A stretch of 64,000 bases of DNA from Planococcus halotolerans. GTDB taxonomy: Bacteria > Bacillota > Bacilli > Bacillales_A > Planococcaceae. The DNA is taken from positions 1-64,000 of the forward strand of contig NZ_QLZR01000002.1 in NCBI RefSeq assembly GCF_003289955.1, given 5' to 3'. The position numbers and the translations under genes are program-made. Every line of letters begins with the position of its first letter. Position 1 is the stretch's first letter. Under the pieces are notes generated by a model. That model saw nothing but the letters and a program-made list of their open reading frames with translations. It did no database searches and was not told where the DNA came from. Shown here piece after piece: positions 42,167-51,802 of the stretch.

Positions 42167-43156
42167 ATGAATGAAATTTACGCTATATTAGGCATCCTTC
42201 TGTTGATCGCTGGCATAATCGATTTCGCTTGGACTACTTTATGGCCGGATGGAGGCGCAGGACCGATTACCAAAAGAGTGTCGCTGGCATTTTGGCTTTT
42301 GCTCCGTTGGCTCAGCGGCGGCAAATCCTCCCTCATTAGCCTGGCTGGCCCCATTATACTTATTGCGACGCTTTTGACCTGGATCCTGCTGTTTTGGACA
42401 GGCTGGACGTTGCTGTTTGCTGCGGATCCGGGCTCATTTATTGACACAAACGACAATAATCCGATCAGCTGGGCTGAACGCTGGTATGTGACCGGTTACC
42501 TGCTCTTTACACTCGGAGTCGGCGATTACATCATGAAAGAAGGCTTATGGCAGATTCTCGCCGTTCTAACAGCAGCCAGCGGTCTGGTATTCATTACGCT
42601 CGGCGTCACCTATATCCTTTCTGTACTTGGCGCCGTAACCCAAAAACGCGCTTTTGCAGAAAGTGTCCGCGGCATCGGTGATAATGTAACAGATGTTGTC
42701 TCGAATTCCTGGAACGGGAAAAATTTCGATGATATCAATCTTTTGCTCAATTCTTTTTCGGCACAGTTGAGCCTGCTGACCTCACAGCATAATGCTTATC
42801 CTATTCTGCATTATTACCACTCAAGTAAAAGGGATCAGGAAATTGCCGTATCAGTTGCTACGCTGGATGAAGCATTAACAGTATTCAAATTCGGAATAAA
42901 AGAAGGCTATGGGCCGAACAAGCTGCTTGTACTTGAAGCACGGTCCACGATTGACAGTTTTATCACAACTCTGCGCAGCGGCTATATAAGCCCGGCAGAA
43001 ATGGCCCCTCCGTCCCCGGACCTCGATACGATGAGGGAAAAAGGGTTGCCTGTTGTTTCGACCGATGTCTTCCTGTACTCTCTGGAAGATTTATCAGACC
43101 GCCGAAAAGCGCTGCTTGGAAGCCTGCGTGACAACAACCGTGAATGGCCGGAATAA
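42167..43156 (+). CDS. Two-pore-type potassium channel-like membrane protein
   Basis: 329 residues. Four hydrophobic segments occupy about 5-155. The pore signature TLGVGDY at about 115-121 fits the K+ channel filter TxGxGD. The C-terminal half (about 160-329) is cytoplasmic and helical with no RCK domain that I can recognise. Probably a K+ or cation channel (Ion_trans_2 group). Two ATGs are adjacent; the second at 42167 has better spacing from AAGGAGG. Confidence 0.8.
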   Translation: MNEIYAILGILLLIAGIIDFAWTTLWPDGGAGPITKRVSLAFWLLLRWLSGGKSSLISLAGPIILIATLLTWILLFWTGWTLLFAADPGSFIDTNDNNPISWAERWYVTGYLLFTLGVGDYIMKEGLWQILAVLTAASGLVFITLGVTYILSVLGAVTQKRAFAESVRGIGDNVTDVVSNSWNGKNFDDINLLLNSFSAQLSLLTSQHNAYPILHYYHSSKRDQEIAVSVATLDEALTVFKFGIKEGYGPNKLLVLEARSTIDSFITTLRSGYISPAEMAPPSPDLDTMREKGLPVVSTDVFLYSLEDLSDRRKALLGSLRDNNREWPE

Positions 43157-43167
43157 ACAACTGCAAA

Positions 43168-43203
43168 ACAATCCCCGTCTTTTCCAGGACGGGGATTGGT
43201 TTG
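43168..43203. terminator. Bidirectional terminator between channel and ALDH genes
   Basis: CAATCCCCGTC pairs with GACGGGGATTG, followed by GTTTGC on the plus strand and GTTTTGC on the minus strand. Confidence 0.8.
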
Positions 43204-44664
43204 CTATTTTTCAAAAGGATATCTTCTTCTTTCTTCCTGTACAGAAATCCATTGGAAAGTTGTAAATTCATCAAGTGACCAATGGCCTCCGAAACGGCCC
43301 AGCCCTGAATTCTTTTCACCGCCAAACGCCACCAGCGGTTCATCGTTGACACTTTGGTCATTGATATGGACCATTCCCGTTTCCATTCGCTGGGCGAAAC
43401 TGAAAGCTTTCTCATAATTGGAGGAATGAACCGATCCACTGAGTCCATATTGCGTGTCATTGGCTATACGCAAGGCATCCGCTTCGTCTTTCGCCGGAAT
43501 AATGGTCACAACCGGACCGAACATTTCATGTTTTGCTGTAGCCATGTCATTTGTCCCTTTCAATACGAACGGAGTCATTACGTTGCCGTCCACTGAGCCC
43601 TCCAGCAGAACTTCCGCCCCTTCTGATTTTGCCTGTTCCACTTCACCCAGAATCCGTTGAACGGCTTTTTGATTGATAAGCGGCCCAATTAATGTCGTCG
43701 GATCTTTCGGGTCTCCGGCTTTGATTTTTTTGCTCAGCTCAAGAAATTGGTTTGTAAACTCCTCATAGATATCCTGGTGGACAATAATGCGGTTGACTGC
43801 CATGCAAATCTGGCCGCTGTGCATATATTTGCCGAACGCAGCCCCTTCTACAGCTTTTTCAATATCGGCATCCTCCAATACCACGAATGGGTTGTTGCCG
43901 CCAAGTTCCAGAACCGCTTTTTTCACCGTGCGCCCCGCAATTTCGCCAATATGTTTGCCGACGCCGGTAGAACCGGTAAATGAAATCATACGCGGTATCG
44001 GGTGTTCGACAAACGCGTCCCCAATTTCAGTGATATCCGGCACCACAACGTTCAATATGCCTTTGGGTGCACCTGCTTCTTCAAAAATTTTCCCAAGCAA
44101 TGTGCCGCCTGTAATCGCCGTTTGAGAATCCGGTTTCAGCACAACGCCGTTTCCTGTCGCGAGTGCAGGAGAAACAGAACGCATCGCAAGATACATCGGG
44201 AAGTTAAAGGGTCCAATGACGCCTACGACGCCAAGGGGTTTACGCAGTACTTCATTGCGTTTTCCCGGTACAATCGAAGGCGGCACCTGCGACTCGTTTT
44301 CGAATGGGAACGAAGCGGAATGTTTTGTGATAGCGATGCAGAAATCCACTTCCACGTTCGCCTTAATGAAGGTCGAACCAGCTTCTTCAATCAGAAGCTG
44401 GACCAGTTCGTCTCTGCGCCGCTCCATGATGAGTGAAGCTTCTTCAATGATTCGCGCCCGTTCAAAAGCGTTTACAGCAGCCCATTCTTTCTGGGCTTCG
44501 TAAGCGGCGCGATAAGCTTCATCGATATCTTCCGTGCCTGCGGATTTAAAAGTGGTCACCTGTTCCTGTGTATAGGGGTTAACCACTTCGATTTGTTTTT
44601 TACCTGTTCCTTCTTTCCAACGGCCGTTGATGAATTGATGATCAAGATCCTTGTATTTATCCAA
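43204..44664 (-). CDS. Aldehyde dehydrogenase (YfmT/benzaldehyde dehydrogenase-like)
   Basis: 486 residues, the normal length for NAD(P)-dependent ALDH. Rossmann region GPFNFPMYLAMRS (about 151-163), glycine motif FTGSTGVGKHIG (about 228-239), catalytic Glu in LELGGNNP (about 252-259) and catalytic Cys in SGQICMAVNR (about 287-296). Closest in pattern to the B. subtilis YfmT (vanillin/aromatic aldehyde) type, but substrate preference cannot be read safely. Monocistronic. Confidence 0.9.
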   Translation of the reverse strand: MDKYKDLDHQFINGRWKEGTGKKQIEVVNPYTQEQVTTFKSAGTEDIDEAYRAAYEAQKEWAAVNAFERARIIEEASLIMERRRDELVQLLIEEAGSTFIKANVEVDFCIAITKHSASFPFENESQVPPSIVPGKRNEVLRKPLGVVGVIGPFNFPMYLAMRSVSPALATGNGVVLKPDSQTAITGGTLLGKIFEEAGAPKGILNVVVPDITEIGDAFVEHPIPRMISFTGSTGVGKHIGEIAGRTVKKAVLELGGNNPFVVLEDADIEKAVEGAAFGKYMHSGQICMAVNRIIVHQDIYEEFTNQFLELSKKIKAGDPKDPTTLIGPLINQKAVQRILGEVEQAKSEGAEVLLEGSVDGNVMTPFVLKGTNDMATAKHEMFGPVVTIIPAKDEADALRIANDTQYGLSGSVHSSNYEKAFSFAQRMETGMVHINDQSVNDEPLVAFGGEKNSGLGRFGGHWSLDEFTTFQWISVQEERRRYPFEK

Positions 44665-44772
44665 TTGCCATCTCTCCTTTTAAAATCTCATTTACCTTCA
44701 CTTTCCCTTTTGGACAGTAAAAAAACATGAGGTTCCTGATTGTATGTACACTGTTTGTTCAAGTGTATACAC

Positions 44773-44820
44773 AAAAAAAAGAGGCTCCACTGACAGATTT
44801 CCTGTTTGTGGAGCCTCTTC
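44773..44820 (-). terminator. Terminator of the secreted nuclease gene
   Basis: On the minus strand, AAGAGGCTCCAC and GTGGAGCCTCTT form the stem, followed by TTTTTTTGTG, 14 bp after the stop codon. Confidence 0.9.
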
Positions 44821-44833
44821 CGAGATATTGTTT

Positions 44834-47800
44834 TTAGCGTTTTTTCGCCTGTCCTTTATTCGTTACAACCGTATAGTTGCCGAATTCGTTGACGCTTAGG
44901 ATAAAGGTATCGCCATCCAGTTCGCCCTGGATGATTTTCCATTTGCCTTTAGCGTCTTCGCGGGCGCCGAATTGTATTTTCACTCCGCTGTCAGTGTCAA
45001 AAGCCAAAGTGAAATCAGAATTAAAATCAACATCGACTTCATTGCCTTCCGGATCTGTTACTGCGATGTCGAGCTGCTGCGTCAACGCTGGACGTTTGTC
45101 CACCGTTTCCGCGTCATCGACAGCCAGTTCCAGATTGAAGCCTTGTCCGGCAGCATCCGCCAATTGCTGAAGGTTTTCAGCCGTGAAAGTGATATCCGCT
45201 GCCGGAAGATCGATCAACAGATCTTTACCGCTTGCCAGCAATTCTTCCACTGTTCCTTCAGAAAATTCGATTGTCAGTTCGCCGTTTTCGTCAAATTCAC
45301 CTGCAGTGATAACAGCAACATCACCTGAATAATCAGGATCCGCTTCCTGTTCTCCCGGCACTGCCGGTTTTGAAAAGTCGATCTGCGCAAGCAATGGATC
45401 GTGGTCAGAGGCGCGTCCATGTTCTTCCATGAACATTGCGTTGATATGAACCATATCCAGCTCTGTGCGATCCGCCAGGTTATTCGTCACCAGCAGGTGA
45501 TCAAGAACCTGTGAATTGCCTTGGTAATAATAAGAGAAACGGTCTTCAAGCGGCACATCTTCAACTTTGTTAGTTAAAATATCACCTTTTAACGCTTCCA
45601 TTGCTGGTGTGAATTCAAAATCATTCATATCGCCGGCAACAATGACATTCAGGTTGGGATCTTGTTCAAGCCCTTCCTGGATGAAACCGTTGATGGCTTC
45701 CGCCAGTTCAATGCGCTCTTCTTCAGAACCAAGGAATGGCGGCTGGTTTTGGCCGAATAATGGCTCGTCTCCGCCTTTTGAATTCAAGTGTGCGCCAATC
45801 ACAACTACCTGCTCACCCTGGAATTCGAATTGTGCAGCAATCGGTTTGCGCGTATTCGGCATCGGGATCGGTTGGATGCGGCCTGGATTCAATGACAACT
45901 CGCCGTCCACCCATTCCGTATCCTGCGTCGCTGTTCCTTTTGTCCCTTCAGAAAGTGTTACGCGTTCCGGGTTATAAAGATAACCGACGCGGATATTTCC
46001 GCCAGGCTGTCCGCCGTCCTGGTTGTATTCAGGTGCGATATCCGTCCATGCATAAGTCGGGCCGCCCGCCGCTGCGATATCAGCGATCAAGCGTTCATAA
46101 CTTGCCGTTGCATCGCTGTTGCCGGATGCAGTCGGGCCGTCGCTGTCCTGTACTTCCACCATGACGATAATATCTGGTGAATTTAAATCGTTTACGAATG
46201 ACTCAGCAATGCGCTGAGCTTTTGCGTCAGAAGTGTGGCTCGGGTCTGCAGAGAAATTCTCCACATTATAGGCTGCCACTGTTAACTCGTCTTCTGCATT
46301 TTCAATCCATGTTTCTTCCGGCGTTGTTCCGCCGTCCACAATTGCCGGAACTTCATTTTCATTTGTCCAAATCTGGTAGTTGCCGAAGCCGTAGCCCAGA
46401 ACACCCACCGGCATTTCAGCAAATGTGTCGCCAGCTTTGGCGATGACGTTTTCACCCGTCGTTACAGTAATGCGTTCCGGATTGTAATCATCTTCCGCAA
46501 GCAACACGCCGCCTTGTTTATGGAAATCATTGTTTGTTGCGTTCTTCGATACAACGAAAACTTCGCCGTATTTTTGTGGTCCAACGATTTGTGCGTCCGC
46601 TACGCCTACGCGCATCAATTCAAGTGATTCCCAGAAATCAATGCCGTCTTCTTCCGGATCGAATGAAGTCAAACCGTCATTTTCAATATTTTGAGTCGGA
46701 GGGAAAATATCTTCTCCGATGACAAGTGGTTCAGGCAGTTCTGCCGTGCCGTCTTTCACTACTTCCGTTGAGCGGATGCGTGTAAGCGGCAGATCGTTAG
46801 CGCGCATATCCGAATAGCCTTTATAGAACCATTCTTCCACTGTTCCCGCTACAGTAACCACATCGCCCACAGCAAATGCGCTGCTCGCACTAGATCTGTT
46901 AACGATGATCGCTTCTGAAGTCGTCCAGTCGCCATCATCCTCTACGTCCTGGATGACAAAGTTCGCACCGTTGAAGAAATGCGTGATGACACCAGTGATT
47001 TCAATGACCGCTACATCTTCGTAGTCTGAATAATGTCCTTGTCCTTGAATATCACGGATGCGAAGATCTTCTGTTTTCAAAACCGTGTATTCGAATGTAA
47101 AGACTTCCGATGTTTCGTCAGCCACAGCAATCGCTTTGATGACTGTATCCTCCGTCAATACGATCGGAGCTGTGTATTGTGTGCTGGCGGCTGTTGGAGT
47201 CGAGCCGTCAAGCGTGTAATAGATCGTTGCGTTTTCCCAGCCTGACTGAAGCGTGATCTCTGTTCCTTCAGACACGATGCCCGGGAAAACATCGGTATAC
47301 ACAGCCGGTTTATTGACTAAGTCAAAGCTCTCGAAACCTAATGTCTTCACCTGATAAGTATCATTGAATTTAGAAGCGATTCCTGTCACGTGGACAAGGT
47401 CGCCTTCCTGGTAGCGCTGCGTGAATTGCTCAAACGTCACGCCGTTGCGGTTGTCGTTGCGGACAACTACGGATTCCCCGTTTTCCGCCACAGCAGAAAA
47501 TTCGAATGTACCGTAATCATTGACCGCTTGCAGACCTGTAATCGTTACATTCTGCAACTCAACGCGCTCACCTTGCGTATCTTCATTCACTCCTGCAGGT
47601 GTAATAGTTTGCAAAGCAGGAAGTTCGTTGTTCGATGACAGGACCTCTACCGTGTTCGGCTGCAATTGCAGTTCCCCGCTGTATTCGGACACTGAGCCTG
47701 TCAACCGGACGATGTCGCCAGGCGATACAGTCGCACTGGATGTGTAAACATAAAGTCCAGCTGTTTCGTCCTGAACATAAAACGCGTTGCCGCCCCAGAA

Positions 47801-48328
47801 ACCAGTTCCTGTCGTCACAGTCGCTTCGACCTGGATCAATTCACCAGGCAGCGTGCGGGCTTCAGCCAATGAATCGACAACCGTCGGTTCTGGTGGAGCT
47901 TCGCCTTCTGACAGGATTTCAAAAGATGATGGCGACTTCAAACCGGGAACGGTGAAATACGCTTCCAGTGAACCTGTAATGTTTATTTCCGCTTTAAAAT
48001 TGGTCGGGTTATCAACCAAATTCAATGCGGAACGTATTGAACCAGATGGTAATTGCACCGGCAAAATTTTTGCCGGATCTGTTTCATCCGGTGAATCTGC
48101 CAGTCCTAAATTGGTTGCACTTGAAAAAGGTGCTTCCTGGTCATAACTGCTCCCACTGTTGGCTGTGCCCACAATATAGCCATTAACCGTGGCAGTTCCA
48201 GAGTTATTCGCGATCGCGTCCGCCACCGAGATGGGATCTGCTGCATTCGCAGTCGCCATATACGGCAAAGCTGCTGACAGCACCAATAAAAGACTTAGAA
48301 AAATCTTTCCTATTGCGCTTTTCGTCAA
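44834..48328 (-). CDS. Large secreted multidomain nuclease (endonuclease/exonuclease/phosphatase core)
   Basis: 1164 residues from TTG 48328, which has GAGGGAG eight bases upstream and gives a clean signal peptide (TKSAIGKIFLSLLLVLSAAL, cleavage near ANA); the ATG at 48364 would add a hydrophilic leader. Domains in order: DUF6359-like (about 30-125), YhcR-type OB-fold domains (about 140-330), a chitobiase/hexosaminidase C-terminal-like repeat (about 340-415, IYYTLDGSTPT), another OB fold (about 418-640), and an EEP nuclease domain (about 690-1010: AAYNVENF, VMVEVQ, GAHLNSKGG, VAGDMNDFEF, ASDHDPL). The rest is a beta-rich C-terminus. It resembles B. subtilis YhcR, but I see no LPXTG anchor or 5'-nucleotidase domain, so it is probably released. 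It should degrade extracellular DNA/RNA for nutrients. Confidence 0.88.
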   Translation of the reverse strand: MTKSAIGKIFLSLLLVLSAALPYMATANAADPISVADAIANNSGTATVNGYIVGTANSGSSYDQEAPFSSATNLGLADSPDETDPAKILPVQLPSGSIRSALNLVDNPTNFKAEINITGSLEAYFTVPGLKSPSSFEILSEGEAPPEPTVVDSLAEARTLPGELIQVEATVTTGTGFWGGNAFYVQDETAGLYVYTSSATVSPGDIVRLTGSVSEYSGELQLQPNTVEVLSSNNELPALQTITPAGVNEDTQGERVELQNVTITGLQAVNDYGTFEFSAVAENGESVVVRNDNRNGVTFEQFTQRYQEGDLVHVTGIASKFNDTYQVKTLGFESFDLVNKPAVYTDVFPGIVSEGTEITLQSGWENATIYYTLDGSTPTAASTQYTAPIVLTEDTVIKAIAVADETSEVFTFEYTVLKTEDLRIRDIQGQGHYSDYEDVAVIEITGVITHFFNGANFVIQDVEDDGDWTTSEAIIVNRSSASSAFAVGDVVTVAGTVEEWFYKGYSDMRANDLPLTRIRSTEVVKDGTAELPEPLVIGEDIFPPTQNIENDGLTSFDPEEDGIDFWESLELMRVGVADAQIVGPQKYGEVFVVSKNATNNDFHKQGGVLLAEDDYNPERITVTTGENVIAKAGDTFAEMPVGVLGYGFGNYQIWTNENEVPAIVDGGTTPEETWIENAEDELTVAAYNVENFSADPSHTSDAKAQRIAESFVNDLNSPDIIVMVEVQDSDGPTASGNSDATASYERLIADIAAAGGPTYAWTDIAPEYNQDGGQPGGNIRVGYLYNPERVTLSEGTKGTATQDTEWVDGELSLNPGRIQPIPMPNTRKPIAAQFEFQGEQVVVIGAHLNSKGGDEPLFGQNQPPFLGSEEERIELAEAINGFIQEGLEQDPNLNVIVAGDMNDFEFTPAMEALKGDILTNKVEDVPLEDRFSYYYQGNSQVLDHLLVTNNLADRTELDMVHINAMFMEEHGRASDHDPLLAQIDFSKPAVPGEQEADPDYSGDVAVITAGEFDENGELTIEFSEGTVEELLASGKDLLIDLPAADITFTAENLQQLADAAGQGFNLELAVDDAETVDKRPALTQQLDIAVTDPEGNEVDVDFNSDFTLAFDTDSGVKIQFGAREDAKGKWKIIQGELDGDTFILSVNEFGNYTVVTNKGQAKKR

Positions 48329-48613
48329 ACTATTCACTCCCTCTTTTGAATTTGCGTACGGCATAATTATACAAGAAGAAAATATACACTTTGTTAAAAT
48401 TATGTAAAATTATAATAAATTTACCCGATAGTCCTATGATTCAAAAGATGTATAGAGAGGTATTGATTTTATTTTCCTATTTATCTGTTAATTATATCTG
48501 ATCGCTTCTATTGGACTATTCTTCTTCGATTGTAAAATCACAAGGAAAATAAAGGGATTTACAATTGTATGGTGGAATACAATTTATATAGAAGAAACGA
48601 TGGGAGCCTTATT
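48329..48613. other. Divergent promoter region
   Basis: AT-rich spacer between the minus-strand nuclease gene and the plus-strand lysoplasmalogenase gene. It should hold both promoters. No further gene, repeat or clear operator was seen. Confidence 0.4.
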
Positions 48614-49264
48614 ATGAAAAAATCATTTTTACCTGTGTTAATTTTAGCGGCAAGCATTCTTTACATTTTCTTTATTCCGGATGAACCCTTATGGTTTAAG
48701 CTCATTTTCAAGCTGATTCCGATGGTGCTGATCATCATGTATGCATTCCTTCAAATGCCTGGCGATAAATTAAAGATCCACTGGCTGATCCTCACCGGGC
48801 TGGTCTTTTGTTCAATCGGCGACGCGACTCTCCATTGGTTCATCATCGGCCTATCCGCCTTTTTAATCGGTCATCTCTTTTACATAGCTGCATTTTTAAC
48901 CCAATGGAAATACAGTCTCTACCGTTTACTATCCATCCTGCCGCTCGGCATTTTTGGCCTGGTGATGGGTGTACGGATGCTGGGAGCACTGCAGGCCAGC
49001 GGTGATGACGCATTAATCGTGCCGGTCCTGTTTTATATTTTCGCCATTATCCTGATGGCCTGGTCCGCATTTATGACCGGAAACCGCTGGCTGATCATCG
49101 GCAGTCTGCTATTTGTCGCATCGGATTCTGTACTGGCCTGGAATATGTTTGTTGCTCCTGTGGCGTATTCGCACCTGCTCATCATGTCCACCTATTACAG
49201 CGCACAATTTTCCATTGCGCACAGCGTGGCAAGTTTCCGGAAGCCAATTATCGGGAATAAATAA
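48614..49264 (+). CDS. Lysoplasmalogenase (YhhN/TMEM86 family)
   Basis: 216 residues from ATG 48614 with GGGAG upstream; the 15 extra codons of the frame to 48569 are not needed. Eight predicted membrane segments. Conserved acidic residues of the family lie in FCSIGDATLHW (about 70-80) and VASDSVLAWN (about 177-186). Family members hydrolyse the vinyl ether bond of lysoplasmalogen; in bacteria without plasmalogens the true substrate is unclear. It lies 37 bp ahead of the arylamine N-acetyltransferase gene, probably one transcript. Confidence 0.85.
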   Translation: MKKSFLPVLILAASILYIFFIPDEPLWFKLIFKLIPMVLIIMYAFLQMPGDKLKIHWLILTGLVFCSIGDATLHWFIIGLSAFLIGHLFYIAAFLTQWKYSLYRLLSILPLGIFGLVMGVRMLGALQASGDDALIVPVLFYIFAIILMAWSAFMTGNRWLIIGSLLFVASDSVLAWNMFVAPVAYSHLLIMSTYYSAQFSIAHSVASFRKPIIGNK

Positions 49265-49301
49265 GCCAGTACGCTACCGCATGAAAGGAAGGAAAATATA
49301 T

Positions 49302-50069
49302 ATGGATCCGATAAAATATTTGAAACGCTTTGATGCCTACCCCGTTGAAGAAAATTACCTGCAGGACCTGGCGAAGCTCCAATCACTTCACATGCAGCAT
49401 ATCCCTTTCGAAAACCTGGATGTGATCCGCAAAGTTCCAATCTACCTGAACCTTGAGAACATATACGATAAAGTGGTCAATCAGCACAGAGGCGGCTATT
49501 GCTACGAACTGAACGGCTTGTTCTGCTGGCTTTTGCAGCAAATCGGTTTTGACGCTAAAATGATTTCGGCGACCGTGATGAAACCTGACGGCAGCTATGC
49601 AAAACCCGATACTCATGCAGCCATCATCGTGGAACTGGACGCCCCTTACCTGGTGGATGCTGGATTCGGTGATTCGACCATCAGTCCCATTCCACTCGGC
49701 GGTGAACGCCATACGGATAACAGCGGCACATACCGGATTGATGAAATTGAAACAGATGTTTATGAATTGACACGTGAAAATGACGGAGATGAAAAAGTGC
49801 TGTACCGCTTTACGCTGGACGAGAAAAAGCTGGAGGATTTCCATGAAGGGTGTATCTTTAACCAGGTGTCAGAAGAGTCTACTTTTACACATGATGACAT
49901 TGTGACAAAAGCGACTCCAGAAGGCCGTGTAACGCTTACCGGAACCACTCTTACCCGCACCATAGATGGCAGGAAAGAAAAGCAGGAATTGACGGAAGCT
50001 GAAAAAATGAAAATGCTCGAAGAAGAATTCGGGATTGTGCTGGACACAGAAAAGCCTCTTCGCATTTGA
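49302..50069 (+). CDS. Arylamine N-acetyltransferase
   Basis: 255 residues. Catalytic triad Cys67 (RGGYCYELN), His105 (DTHAAII) and Asp119 (LVDAGFG), all in the normal order. The N-terminal helical domain (FENLDV) and the central barrel are complete. It transfers acetyl from acetyl-CoA to arylamines and hydrazines; the natural substrate is unknown. The ATG at 49302 is used, with AAGGAAGG upstream; the frame open to 49113 overlaps the upstream gene and is not real there. Confidence 0.93.
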   Translation: MDPIKYLKRFDAYPVEENYLQDLAKLQSLHMQHIPFENLDVIRKVPIYLNLENIYDKVVNQHRGGYCYELNGLFCWLLQQIGFDAKMISATVMKPDGSYAKPDTHAAIIVELDAPYLVDAGFGDSTISPIPLGGERHTDNSGTYRIDEIETDVYELTRENDGDEKVLYRFTLDEKKLEDFHEGCIFNQVSEESTFTHDDIVTKATPEGRVTLTGTTLTRTIDGRKEKQELTEAEKMKMLEEEFGIVLDTEKPLRI

Positions 50070-50080
50070 AGAGGCTTTTC
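50049..50080. terminator. Bidirectional terminator between NAT and DedA genes
   Basis: AAAAGCCTCTT and AAGAGGCTTTT form the stem with a 9-bp loop; it overlaps the ends of both convergent genes. Confidence 0.85.
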
Positions 50081-50675
50081 ATGTCCGGTCTTTTTTTCTG
50101 CGCTTCCAGATAGAATATGCTGTGAAGAGAATGGCCAGCAATAGACCGATTCCGTAGAACTCGAATTTATATTCATTGAACAAGGCTGAGAAACGGTCGT
50201 AATTGCCGTTCAGGTAATCACCCAGGTATAGAATGATAAAACACCAGGGAAAGATTCCGGTAAACGTGAGCAGCAGATATTTTACCAAGCCGACATTGCT
50301 TATGCCTGCAAGATAAGAAATATAGTTCCCTACTCCGAATGGCCGTGATAAGGCGATGCTCCAGATGCCGTATCGATTGAAAAAGCGGCTTGCCTTGCTG
50401 AGCCCTTTACGGATTTTATTCCACAGACGATGCTCCAATTTATTGCCTATAAAATATGGGATCAGACTGGCCAGACTGTAAACGACAGCCATCGCAGCAG
50501 CGGTTCCGGCCATCTTTTGCACTGAAAAATCGAGCAGGCCGCCATATGCCAGAACGGCGATAATGCCAGGGAAAGGAACAGAAGCCCCTTCCAAAAATAT
50601 CGAAACAAACAAACCGATAAGACCCAGATCTTTTAAAAACATCAATATCTGATCGACGATAGACTGAATATCCAC
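50079..50675 (-). CDS. DedA/SNARE-associated family membrane protein
   Basis: 198 residues with five to six hydrophobic segments. DedA landmarks: FLEGASVPFPGIIAVLAYGG (about 28-47), the conserved SRPFGVGNYISYLAGIS (about 109-125). DedA proteins take part in lipid carrier flipping and membrane homeostasis. Last gene of a three-gene operon; its start is 5 bp from the glycosyltransferase stop, so the two gene products probably act on lipids together. Confidence 0.88.
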   Translation of the reverse strand: MDIQSIVDQILMFLKDLGLIGLFVSIFLEGASVPFPGIIAVLAYGGLLDFSVQKMAGTAAAMAVVYSLASLIPYFIGNKLEHRLWNKIRKGLSKASRFFNRYGIWSIALSRPFGVGNYISYLAGISNVGLVKYLLLTFTGIFPWCFIILYLGDYLNGNYDRFSALFNEYKFEFYGIGLLLAILFTAYSIWKRRKKDRT

Positions 50676-50680
50676 TGTGC

Positions 50681-51802
50681 TCAGCTCCGCTCAAGCATAT
50701 GTTCTATCACTTTGAACATGCTGCGTGAATCTGCCAATTCAAAAGAACCTCTGTACCGGGCAGCCGCTTCTCTAAAGTTACGCATTTTATCTCTGTCCTT
50801 TAGTTGCCGGCAGGCAAAATCCAGTGCATCTTCTCCGTCGGGAATGATGAATACCAGACCCATTTCATTTAAAAGCTGAAGATTTATCTGCTCCTGTCCC
50901 GGCAAAGCGGAAGAAATGAATATAGGGAGATCTTTTCGGATTGCTTCCGAAACCGTCACTCCACCAGGCTTGCTGATAATGGCATCCGAATTTTCATAAA
51001 TCGTGTTCATTTCTTCTTTGGAAGCAATATAAGGGTAGGCTTCAGCAAAATCACCTGGAATCCGTTTAATTTCTTCGTATAATTTTTTATTTGCTCCGCA
51101 TAATACCTTTACGCGGCAATCCAAGTCCTTGGCGCTTCTTTTCAGCATTTCGGCAAGATTGCCCAGACCGACACTGCCCCCGGATAACAGAATATGAAAT
51201 GGTTCAGCAGGCTCTCCCTCTTTCCTTTCATCCCGTTCCAGGAATTTTCCGCTGATGGGTATACCGGTCACGAAAATCCGGCTGCTGTCTATATTGTATT
51301 TTGAAGAAAGCTCACTTTTAATCTTAACACTGGGAACAAAATGATAATCGATATGGCTGCGGCCCCATACGTCGTTTATAAAAAAATCAGTATAGATGTT
51401 AACCGCGGGAACAGTGCATTCACCCGACTCTTTCAGGCGATTGATAAAAAGAGATGAGAAACCATGTGTGCAGATGATCAGGTCGGGCTGTTCCCTGTGC
51501 AGGATATCTTTGACCTTTTTCATGAATAGGATCTCGTAGACTCTGTGGGGGCGCTCGCTTTTGCTGCGATATGCAAATTGCCGGTAGATCCATGCATAGG
51601 ACTCGGGGAAGCGGCGAATCCATCCAAGATAGCCTTTGACAATTTCTTGTTCAACCCGAATGTTCCATTCACTAAGAATATCCAATTTTTCGCATTCAAT
51701 CTTTTCAGTGTTTGCACGGATGCTCTCACAGATAGCTTCCGCTACCTGGTGATGGCCGGATGGCATGCTGTTCAACAAAGGCAGGAGCAGGACCTTCTTC
51801 AT
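50681..51802 (-). CDS. MGDG synthase-like glycosyltransferase (GT28)
   Basis: 373 residues with two Rossmann-like domains. N-terminal LPLLNSMPSGHHQVAEAI (about 7-24) is the lipid-acceptor motif of the MGDG synthase/UgtP group. C-terminal HILLSGGSVGLGNLAEML (about 203-220) and SKPGGVTVSEAI (about 275-286) form the UDP-sugar site. It probably adds a sugar to diacylglycerol or a related lipid. It overlaps the upstream gene by four bases and sits just before dedA. Confidence 0.87.
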   Translation of the reverse strand: MKKVLLLPLLNSMPSGHHQVAEAICESIRANTEKIECEKLDILSEWNIRVEQEIVKGYLGWIRRFPESYAWIYRQFAYRSKSERPHRVYEILFMKKVKDILHREQPDLIICTHGFSSLFINRLKESGECTVPAVNIYTDFFINDVWGRSHIDYHFVPSVKIKSELSSKYNIDSSRIFVTGIPISGKFLERDERKEGEPAEPFHILLSGGSVGLGNLAEMLKRSAKDLDCRVKVLCGANKKLYEEIKRIPGDFAEAYPYIASKEEMNTIYENSDAIISKPGGVTVSEAIRKDLPIFISSALPGQEQINLQLLNEMGLVFIIPDGEDALDFACRQLKDRDKMRNFREAAARYRGSFELADSRSMFKVIEHMLERS

